Positions 46,068-53,545 of a stretch of 64,000 nt of DNA are shown here, in pieces. Numbering within the stretch: position 1 is the first letter of the stretch; every line of letters starts with the position of its first letter. A program made the position numbers and the translations under genes. The notes beneath the pieces are model-generated. The model saw only the letters and a list, made by a program, of their open reading frames with translations. It was not told where the DNA came from and did no database searches. Source of the stretch: DMER64 sp964542305. GTDB lineage: Bacteria; Bacteroidota; Bacteroidia; Bacteroidales; UBA932. Location of the stretch: NCBI GenBank assembly GCA_964542305.1, contig CAZITX010000003.1:78897-142896 (forward strand). The letters are read 5' to 3'.

Positions 46068-49000
46068 CCCCCAGGTGCCAGTTCCCGTTGTAGCCCAATT
46101 GGGAAATATTGGTCACCGTTTCGTCCGAGGATATGGTTACCAGGTTTCCTCCTGTCTGTGAGGGACCGTCTCCGTCGGTCATCAATACCGGGTGAAGGTC
46201 TTGTTGCTGAATGATCTGGTTGATTATCAGACTTTCTCCGTTTTGGATCTGAACGTTGTAGTATTCAGTTATACCCGCAGTCTGGAGTAATGACCAGTAT
46301 TCACTGTTTTTCAACTGATCTATGAATACTTTTTTGAGGTTCGCCGTGCTTTGGGGTATCAGGTTGGTCTGTCCGGCATAGACTCCGTTGACCAGCATTA
46401 TGCGCCGGGCCAGATTTTCAATGAAGTTGATAGACTGGGTAGGATCCATATCCGGGTTGGGATTTCCTTCCTCATCGGTCAGGTTAAGGAATGTTTCGTA
46501 AATCTCCAGCAATTGATCCCCGTCTTTTGCAATGATAATAATTGAAGTAGTTGTATCTGCCGGACAAAGCATTACATGTTCCAGGTTCTTTCCTGCAAAA
46601 CCCGACACATATTCCGGAAGCATTTCAACCAGGATCATCACGTCGTCGTCAGATGAGGGTGAAGCAAAGGGCTTTATGCCAACATTAGGCCGGAAAAGAG
46701 ACAGGGTTTTTGAAGCGGAAGAGAGCAACGGAACATGCTTCACATTTTGAGCGGAAACACCTGCCGGTACATTCAGGGTGGTGTAGAAATCCTTAACAAT
46801 ACCGTATCCTTCCAGTTTAACGGCGTACGTTCCCGGTACGATGTTTTCAACGGAGATATTTCCGCTGGCACTTGAATACCTCATGTAATCATAATCCGTT
46901 CCGTTGGTTTTTTGTATGTAAGGAGTGCTGCGTGTGGCCGGAGCGGAAGAAATTCCTGTTGTCAACATTCCCATGTTTTCCTGCATGGCTTCTGCGAAAG
47001 GTTTTAACAACAACACCATCCGGGAAGCGACCGATTTGACAACATCTTCGTTAGATATGCCATCCGTAACACGGGGAAGTGAAGACGCAGACGGGGAGGC
47101 CACTGAAGCTTCACCCGATACAGGAATTGTCAGCCCCCCAATGCGTTTCAGGTAAACATTGACCCCGGTGACGGGAGCTCCGCCGGTATCGGTGAATGTG
47201 ACATTCAGCTGATTGTAGAGCGGTGTGGTTACCGTAATTTCCGTGCTGTATACCGTGCCGGCAGAGTTGGTGGCAAAAGCTTTCACTCTATAAACGGTAT
47301 TTTCCACTATGTTTTGCGTGAAATCCGCCGAAAAAGTTCCCGTTCCCGAACCTGTTTTCCGGGTGGTCGTATTCAAAATGAATCCCCTTTCGGTTACCTG
47401 GTCACTTCCTTGTTTTATCACGGTTGCCTGAACACTGATCTTGTTATACAGCAATTCGGTAACCGTCACCTCACTCAAAGTGGGTAAAACACCTTCCAGG
47501 TCCAGGAAAACCCCGTTTTGCTGGGTTCTCAGGTAATGAATCCCCGTTCCCGGTTTGTAAGCATTCCAGTTGTCCCAGGAAGGATGTACTATCAAAGCGG
47601 CAGGAATGGCTTCCGTTAAACGGTTATTATACAGGTAAAGCTGTGTGCATACTTCAGGAAGACCTGCCAAGGATGCCGGGATCCCGCCTTCAAAATTGTT
47701 GTTGTATAAATGAATGTTCAAATGATCCCCGGTGGTTGTCATTTCCCCTATATCATCGGGCAATACACCGGTTAACCCGGGATTGTCAAAGAGCAGGAGG
47801 TCGGTAATATGGGTCCATTGGGTAAACAAACCCTCCGGGAGCGGACTTTGAATTCCCGTTCCGGACATTTCAAAAATTCTCAGGGCACTCATCCCTGCCC
47901 ATGTTTGGGGAATCGTTCCGCTTATCCGGTTGCCGGCCAGCCTCAATTCTGTCAATTTGGCCAGGTTGCCCATTGTCCCGGGCAGAGAGCCCGTTAAATC
48001 AGTTTCTGCAGCTAAAAACCTTCTCAATTCGCCAAGGTTTCCCAAATTCTGGGGCAACGATCCGGTCAGATCCGGGTTGTTTCCCAAATCCAGTGAACGC
48101 AGGGAGGTGAAATCCCCGATCTCTGAAGGCAGTTGTCCATTCAATCCAAAGCCGTTCAGATTCAGCCCGGTGACAGCCTCGTTTTCAACAGTGACTCCTT
48201 CCCAGGCAGAAATATCCTCTTGCGAGTTCCAGTTCTCTCCTTTTGTCCAGTTTTCCCCGTCCAGCAGGTTATACAAAACCATCAGGCGTTCCCGTTGTGC
48301 ATCGGGGACGGGCTCCAGTCCAAGGAAAACACCGTTTTGCTGGGTGCGGAGGTAATGGATTTCGGTGTCCGGCAGGTAATCGTCCCAGTATTCCCAGGAC
48401 GGATGGTTCTGAATAGCCAGGGGTATTTGTTCGGTCAATTTATTCCCGTACAGATACAATTGCGTACAGACACCGGGAATAGAGGCCCATTCTTCGGGAA
48501 TCCCGCCGGTAAAATTACAATCGTGTAATTGTATGATTAATGTACTTTTATCCGTGGTTATTTGACCAAGCTGCGGAGGCAGTGTCCCAGTCAGTCCGGG
48601 ATTGCTGTGCATAATAAAGGAACCTAAATGGGTCCAGGCTGTAAAGATGGTTTTGGGCAGCGGGCTTTGAATACCGGTTCCGAAAAGGGCAAAATCCTGC
48701 ATTGCTGTCATTCCATCCCAGGATTCAGGAATCCGGCCTTCCATATTGTTGTTGCCAATATTCAGGCAAGAAAGCTTGGTCAGATTTCCCATAGAGGCCG
48801 GTAGGCCGCCCTCCAGTCCGGTTGTCACGGCACGGAAAATTTCCAGGTTAACCAGGTCCCCCGTTTCTTCGGGAAGTGCTCCGGTCAAACCGGGATTGGA
48901 TCCCAAATCCAGTGTCACCAGGTCTGTTAGTGTTCCTATAGCTGAAGGCAATGATCCGTTCAACCCAAATCCGTTCAAATCCAATCCTGTGATCTTCCCG

Positions 49001-49731
49001 TCTTCCATCGTGACGCCTCCCCAGCTCTGAACGGGTTCATTACTGTTCCAGTTGACCTTCTTTTCATCATCCCAATTGTTCCCGTCCAAAGACTCGTATA
49101 TTTCTACAAGAGCCGTTCTGCGGGGATCTTCGGCCTGGTTGAACGTAAGAGTCTGTGACTGAGCTATACCTGCGTTATCCCTTACAGTTGCCTGTCCAGA
49201 ACGGGCAGCACCTGTATTGGGAGCCACCAGGAACTCCAGGGATCCGGAAGACAATGCTTTGGTCCCCATGTATTGGATCCAGGATTTTGCTGCTGCGGAA
49301 ACCTCTACTGTATAGGCGGTATTGTATTGCAGGGTAACGGTATACGTTCCTCCGGCAGCCTCGACAGCTGTGGTTGTGCCGCCTACAATAAGTGTATTCC
49401 GTGCGCTTTGTGAAATGGAGACAGTTGCCTGCATGGTGCCGCTCTTGATGGTCAGCGTTCCGGTCTGATCCGAGGACGAGGTGGACGCAGCTGCCGTCAA
49501 CTGGAGGGTTGCGTTTCCCGAGCCCTTGGCCGGAGTGACTGCAAACCCTTTCCCCGAGACGGAAGCCGTCCAGGACATGCTGTTGGTAGATAAACTTATG
49601 TTTTGAGTTCCTCCTTCCTGGGTGAAGGAAACACTGGAGGGACTGGCTTCAATATACGGCACCTCGGGTTTACAACTGTTCAACAATAGAAAAGCGGTAG
49701 CCGCGGCCAGTAATGTCAGGATCTTTTTCAT
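46054..49731 (-). CDS. Large surface lipoprotein with BACON domains and two LRR blocks
   Basis: 1225 residues from ATG 49731; an ATG at 49746 would add five residues before an otherwise clean lipoprotein signal (LLLNSC). Two BACON-like beta domains (about 28-112 and 115-200), each with the S-W-x-x-x-V pattern, are followed by two consecutive blocks of about 270 residues (about 205-475 and 477-745) of plant-receptor-type leucine-rich repeats (LTGxLPxxLGxL). Each block opens with an LLDGENW/SLDGNNW cap and ends with YLRTQQNGVFLxLE. Fibronectin-like and carboxypeptidase-regulatory-like domains follow, then about 380 unassigned residues. Probably a surface adhesion or binding protein. It lies 35 bases after mrp on the same strand. 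Confidence 0.85.
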   Translation of the reverse strand: MKKILTLLAAATAFLLLNSCKPEVPYIEASPSSVSFTQEGGTQNISLSTNSMSWTASVSGKGFAVTPAKGSGNATLQLTAAASTSSSDQTGTLTIKSGTMQATVSISQSARNTLIVGGTTTAVEAAGGTYTVTLQYNTAYTVEVSAAAKSWIQYMGTKALSSGSLEFLVAPNTGAARSGQATVRDNAGIAQSQTLTFNQAEDPRRTALVEIYESLDGNNWDDEKKVNWNSNEPVQSWGGVTMEDGKITGLDLNGFGLNGSLPSAIGTLTDLVTLDLGSNPGLTGALPEETGDLVNLEIFRAVTTGLEGGLPASMGNLTKLSCLNIGNNNMEGRIPESWDGMTAMQDFALFGTGIQSPLPKTIFTAWTHLGSFIMHSNPGLTGTLPPQLGQITTDKSTLIIQLHDCNFTGGIPEEWASIPGVCTQLYLYGNKLTEQIPLAIQNHPSWEYWDDYLPDTEIHYLRTQQNGVFLGLEPVPDAQRERLMVLYNLLDGENWTKGENWNSQEDISAWEGVTVENEAVTGLNLNGFGLNGQLPSEIGDFTSLRSLDLGNNPDLTGSLPQNLGNLGELRRFLAAETDLTGSLPGTMGNLAKLTELRLAGNRISGTIPQTWAGMSALRIFEMSGTGIQSPLPEGLFTQWTHITDLLLFDNPGLTGVLPDDIGEMTTTGDHLNIHLYNNNFEGGIPASLAGLPEVCTQLYLYNNRLTEAIPAALIVHPSWDNWNAYKPGTGIHYLRTQQNGVFLDLEGVLPTLSEVTVTELLYNKISVQATVIKQGSDQVTERGFILNTTTRKTGSGTGTFSADFTQNIVENTVYRVKAFATNSAGTVYSTEITVTTPLYNQLNVTFTDTGGAPVTGVNVYLKRIGGLTIPVSGEASVASPSASSLPRVTDGISNEDVVKSVASRMVLLLKPFAEAMQENMGMLTTGISSAPATRSTPYIQKTNGTDYDYMRYSSASGNISVENIVPGTYAVKLEGYGIVKDFYTTLNVPAGVSAQNVKHVPLLSSASKTLSLFRPNVGIKPFASPSSDDDVMILVEMLPEYVSGFAGKNLEHVMLCPADTTTSIIIIAKDGDQLLEIYETFLNLTDEEGNPNPDMDPTQSINFIENLARRIMLVNGVYAGQTNLIPQSTANLKKVFIDQLKNSEYWSLLQTAGITEYYNVQIQNGESLIINQIIQQQDLHPVLMTDGDGPSQTGGNLVTISSDETVTNISQLGYNGNWHLGVTVK

Positions 49732-49766
49732 AGCACAAAGACGCATTTAAGGAATGATTGGCTGCT

Positions 49767-50630
49767 TTACACCAACAGGGAAATCAATTTTCCTGCCAGA
49801 TCTTTAAAAGCATCACCTGCGGCATTTTTATCGTTGGCTACCGGAATACCGGCATCTCCCCGGTCACAAACGCCCTGAATGAGAGGAATTTCCGCTAACA
49901 CGGGCAAGTTGTATTTTTCGGCAAGTTTTGCGGCTCCGCCTTTGCCGAAAATATAATATTTATTTTCCGGTAATTCTTCCGGTGTAAACCAGGCCATATT
50001 CTCCACAATGCCGAAAACTTTTTTATTCAGGTTCGGGTGGTAAAACATATTTAGGCATTTTTCCACATCGGTTACCGAGACCTGTTGCGGGGTGGTAACA
50101 ACTATCCCGCCTGTCAGCGGGAGATCCTGCATCAGGCTCAGATGAATATCCCCGGTTCCGGGAGGCAGATCAATGAGCAGAAAATCCAACGCGCCCCATT
50201 TTGTTTGTTGCAAAAGCTGTTTGAGAGCATTGCTGGCCATCGGGCCGCGCCAGATCAGGGCCTGTTCGGGTTTGGCAAAATAACCTATGGAAATCCATTT
50301 TACCCCGTATTTTTCCAGAGGCTCAAATACCTGCACGTTCTCATCAATGACGTCCACGCCCGGTCGCTGGTCGGTCGTTCCGGTCAGGGTGGGAATGGAG
50401 GGACCGTAAATATCGGCATCGGCAAGCCCTACACTATACCCTTCCAGTGCCAGTGCCACGGCCAGGTTAACTGCGACGGTGGATTTTCCCACTCCGCCTT
50501 TGCCGCTGGCTATGGCAATGACATTTTTTACGGCTTTCATACCGTCAATTACAGGCGTTTCTTTTTCTTCTTTTTTCTTCCCTGCCTGTGGGGCAGCCGG
50601 CTTCATGGCCGCATAATCTATCTTTGTCAT
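49767..50630 (-). CDS. mrp: Mrp/ApbC-type P-loop ATPase, iron-sulfur carrier
   Basis: 287 residues with the deviant Walker A GKGGVGKST (near residue 45), ADADIYGPSIP and DLPPGTGD. Family members deliver Fe-S clusters. Two parts common in other Mrp proteins are missing: the N-terminal DUF59 domain, replaced by about 35 mostly charged residues, and the C-x-x-C cluster ligand, where the sequence reads ENMAWFTPEELPENKYY. As far as I know the latter is usual in Bacteroidota; the missing DUF59 is less so. It starts 5 bases after the S46 peptidase gene. Confidence 0.88.
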   Translation of the reverse strand: MTKIDYAAMKPAAPQAGKKKEEKETPVIDGMKAVKNVIAIASGKGGVGKSTVAVNLAVALALEGYSVGLADADIYGPSIPTLTGTTDQRPGVDVIDENVQVFEPLEKYGVKWISIGYFAKPEQALIWRGPMASNALKQLLQQTKWGALDFLLIDLPPGTGDIHLSLMQDLPLTGGIVVTTPQQVSVTDVEKCLNMFYHPNLNKKVFGIVENMAWFTPEELPENKYYIFGKGGAAKLAEKYNLPVLAEIPLIQGVCDRGDAGIPVANDKNAAGDAFKDLAGKLISLLV

Positions 50631-50635
50631 TTCTT

Positions 50636-52795
50636 CTATTTTCTAATATCCATTTCTTCAAGCAAGTAGCCTGCTTCTCCGTATTTGTCAATAATAAACA
50701 ACACGTACCTGATGTCAACGGCAATACAACGCTGCAATTCGGGTTCAAAAATAACGTCGCCGCTCATCGACTCCCAGTTGCCGTCAAAAGCCAGCCCTAT
50801 GAGTTCTCCGTGGGCGTTGACAACGGGTGACCCCGAATTGCCTCCGGTGATATCTGTGTTGGCAATAAACCCGGTAACAACTTCTTTTCCGGGGTCGGCG
50901 TACTGTCCGTAATCTTTATTGTTGTACAGTTGTTTCAGTTTTTCAGGTACCACGAATTCCCAGTTATCGGGATCTTCCTTTTCCATTACCCCTGTCAAAG
51001 TGGTGTAATAATCATAGATAACCCCATCTTTAGGCCTGTAATTCAACACATTCCCATAAGTCAAACGCATGGAGAAATTGGCGTCCGGATACATGGCTTC
51101 CCCTTTATTCATTTCCATCATACCGGCTATGAAGTTCCGGTGTCCACGTTCATATTGTGTATTGAAAGGAGCTATGGCTGCCTGGCATTCGGCATTTTTT
51201 TCCTCTACAGATTTTCCAAGAATAACGGCAGGATCATTGGCAATTTCTTCCAGGGCGGCATCACGCGTGTTTTCTGCAGACAAACAGTCTATCAGGCAAT
51301 TGACCCTTTCGGCAGAAACAAAAAGACTTTTTTCAAAAAGGTTTTCCACATAAGCATCTATGTTGCCGGAGTAGTCGTTTTCAATTGTCTGGTAGATAGA
51401 AGGATAATGCTCTTTATCCACCCGCGAAGCATACAGTTTCAGCATGGCTTTGGCCACTTTTACATCCGTAGGAGCGTTGTAATTGGTAAAAAACCGTGTT
51501 GCCTGCGCTTGCAATCCGTCCGTATTTACGCTTCCGTCTTCACCTCTTCTGTCTATCATGCGGGCAGCCCGCGATGCAAAAGAAGCAAGCTCAATATTAC
51601 GCAGGGCCTCGCTCAAATAGCGACTAACATATACCATATCCCATTGACCCTTAATGGCTTCTTCAATATCGCTTAGGGCAGTCCCGTATTTTTCATGGCG
51701 TTTTTTATTGGCATTCACCCAATTGGAAAAAGCTTTTTCCTCCATACCTCTTCTACTTTTCACATTAAGTTTTTCAAAGGTTTCGTTCATGCCGGTCCAT
51801 TTTTTCCAGGCATTGGTACTGCCGGAATATTTGCTGGCATACTGAAGTTGTACTTTGGGATCGGCCAGCATATCTTCCAGTAATATATCCTGACGCAGGG
51901 TCCGGACTTCAATTCCAATGTTATTGGTCAACTGTTCCTGGCGCTCCACTTCCACAGAAGTCATATAACGGGTAGTCGTTCCGGGGTATCCCAGTGTCAT
52001 CACAAAATCACCCTGTTGAATGCCTTTCAGGCTGACGGGGAGGAATTGTTTGGGACGGTAAGGCTGGTTGTCCGGTGAATAATCGGCAGGTTCATTGTCT
52101 GCCCCTGCATAGATACGGAACATGGAAAAATCACAGGTGTGACGGGGCCACATCCAGTTGTCCGTGTCGGCACCGAATTTTCCGATGGAGGAAGGAGGTG
52201 CTCCCACAAAACGGACGTCAGTATAAGTTTTATATACCACCAGGTAATACTGGTTCCCGCCGTACATACTGTACAGCCTGCCCGAAGCATTCGGGTTTTC
52301 TTCTTTCACTTTGTTTCCCCATTCCCGAGTCACTTTGGCCTCGGCAGCCATGCGGCTTTCTTCTGTGGTACATGTATCCAGTACAGACAACACCTCTTTG
52401 GTAACGTCTGTCATGCGCTCCATAAATATTACCCTCAACCCCGGAGCCGGAATTTCTTCTTCCCTGTTTTTTGCCCAGAACCCGTCTTTCAGGTAATTAT
52501 GCTCCACGCTGCTCAAAGCCTGGATGACGCCGTAACCGCAATGGTGATTGGTCAGCAGCAAACCTTCTCCGGAAACTACTTCCCCGGTACAACCGCCCCC
52601 AAAGATTACAATTGCATCTTTCAGGCTGGAATGGTTAATGTCGTAAATGTCCTTTGCATCCAGGGCAAGTCCGGCATCTTTCATGTTTTTAATATTCATT
52701 TTTTCCAGAAGCGGCAGGAGCCACATTCCTTCGTCGGCACGGACCGTGCTGCCTAAAAGCAACAAAGTGCACAAGAGGTAGGTGATCTTTTTCAT
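50636..52795 (-). CDS. S46-family dipeptidyl-peptidase (DPP7-like)
   Basis: S46 enzymes release N-terminal dipeptides in the periplasm, feeding peptide-fermenting Bacteroidota. 719 residues: signal peptide to about residue 20, chymotrypsin-like fold with the catalytic His85 in TNHHCGYG, the aspartate in the GADTDNWMWPRHTCDF region, a helical domain in the middle, and Ser654 in TGGNSGSPV. Residue 672, 18 after the catalytic Ser, is Gly; the equivalent position is Gly in DPP7 (hydrophobic P1) and Arg in DPP11 (acidic P1), so DPP7-like specificity is inferred. It is followed closely by mrp. Confidence 0.92.
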   Translation of the reverse strand: MKKITYLLCTLLLLGSTVRADEGMWLLPLLEKMNIKNMKDAGLALDAKDIYDINHSSLKDAIVIFGGGCTGEVVSGEGLLLTNHHCGYGVIQALSSVEHNYLKDGFWAKNREEEIPAPGLRVIFMERMTDVTKEVLSVLDTCTTEESRMAAEAKVTREWGNKVKEENPNASGRLYSMYGGNQYYLVVYKTYTDVRFVGAPPSSIGKFGADTDNWMWPRHTCDFSMFRIYAGADNEPADYSPDNQPYRPKQFLPVSLKGIQQGDFVMTLGYPGTTTRYMTSVEVERQEQLTNNIGIEVRTLRQDILLEDMLADPKVQLQYASKYSGSTNAWKKWTGMNETFEKLNVKSRRGMEEKAFSNWVNANKKRHEKYGTALSDIEEAIKGQWDMVYVSRYLSEALRNIELASFASRAARMIDRRGEDGSVNTDGLQAQATRFFTNYNAPTDVKVAKAMLKLYASRVDKEHYPSIYQTIENDYSGNIDAYVENLFEKSLFVSAERVNCLIDCLSAENTRDAALEEIANDPAVILGKSVEEKNAECQAAIAPFNTQYERGHRNFIAGMMEMNKGEAMYPDANFSMRLTYGNVLNYRPKDGVIYDYYTTLTGVMEKEDPDNWEFVVPEKLKQLYNNKDYGQYADPGKEVVTGFIANTDITGGNSGSPVVNAHGELIGLAFDGNWESMSGDVIFEPELQRCIAVDIRYVLFIIDKYGEAGYLLEEMDIRK

Positions 52796-52838
52796 GTGAG
52801 ATATACTTATTAAGTTGTAGTAAGCGAAAATAATCCTG

Positions 52839-52846
52839 CAAAGGTA
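52839..52846 (-). promoter_or_regulatory. -7 promoter element TACCTTTG of the S46 peptidase-mrp unit
   Basis: Exact octamer on the minus strand, 43 bases upstream of the peptidase ATG and just after the rnhB stop codon. Confidence 0.5.
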
Positions 52847-52847
52847 A

Positions 52848-53465
52848 TCATAAAAGACAAGAAAAAGTTTTCCGGTGAAGGCTTGTCAGGCCATATTCCA
52901 GGATGGCTTTTTTGTGTTTAACGGTAGGGTACCCTTTATTGTCTTTCCATCCGTATTGGGGATACAGCAAATCCTGTTCCATCATATACTCGTCACGAAA
53001 TGTTTTAGCCAGAACAGAGGCTGCCGCAATGGCAGCATATTTGCGGTCGCCCTTTACAATACAGCGGTGGGGGATTGCCGGGCTCAACATGGGCTCGCCG
53101 CCTTTAGGATGGTACGGATAAAAACGGTTCCCGTCTACCAGAATAAAATCAGGAACAATGATTAGCTTGTCCAGGGCCCGGTGCATAGCAGTTATTGATG
53201 CTCTCAGAATGTTCCATTGATCTATCTCAAGAGGAGAGCAACAAGCCACACCCCAGCTGACGGCTGTTTCCAGGATGTGATCCCTTGCTTCCAGACGTTG
53301 TTTTGGACTCATCAGCTTAGAATCCTGCAATAAAGGATCATTGAACCCCGGAGGAAGAATTACTGCTGCGGCATAAACCGGTCCCGCCAGGCATCCCCTG
53401 CCGGCCTCATCGCAGCCGGCCTCTTGTCTGTCCGCCTGAAAATGGGGAAGCAAAGGAAAATACAT
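52848..53465 (-). CDS. rnhB: Ribonuclease HII
   Basis: RNase HII removes single ribonucleotides and RNA primers from DNA. From ATG 53465 it has 205 residues. The catalytic acidic residues are in GCDEAGRGCLAGPV (Asp and Glu near 18-19), with the later Asp in VDGNRFY and the GDRKYAAIAAASVLAK segment. The frame stays open to 53528, but the promoter octamer at 53471-53478 sits in that extension, so the inner ATG is chosen. Confidence 0.95.
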   Translation of the reverse strand: MYFPLLPHFQADRQEAGCDEAGRGCLAGPVYAAAVILPPGFNDPLLQDSKLMSPKQRLEARDHILETAVSWGVACCSPLEIDQWNILRASITAMHRALDKLIIVPDFILVDGNRFYPYHPKGGEPMLSPAIPHRCIVKGDRKYAAIAAASVLAKTFRDEYMMEQDLLYPQYGWKDNKGYPTVKHKKAILEYGLTSLHRKTFSCLL

Positions 53466-53470
53466 ATATA

Positions 53471-53499
53471 CAAAGGTAAAGGAAAAATTATTACCTTTG
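53471..53499. promoter_or_regulatory. Divergent promoter pair for rnhB and the EF-G paralogue (face-to-face TACCTTTG)
   Basis: Minus-strand TACCTTTG 53478-53471 ends 5 bases before the rnhB ATG; plus-strand TACCTTTG 53492-53499 lies 46 bases before the EF-G-like ATG. Exactly 13 bp separate the two, giving a 29-bp inverted repeat with the same geometry as at aspS/thyA. Confidence 0.6.
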
Positions 53500-53545
53500 T
53501 CGCCCTGTATTATCCCGTAAAACAACAAATAAACATATTGACTTA

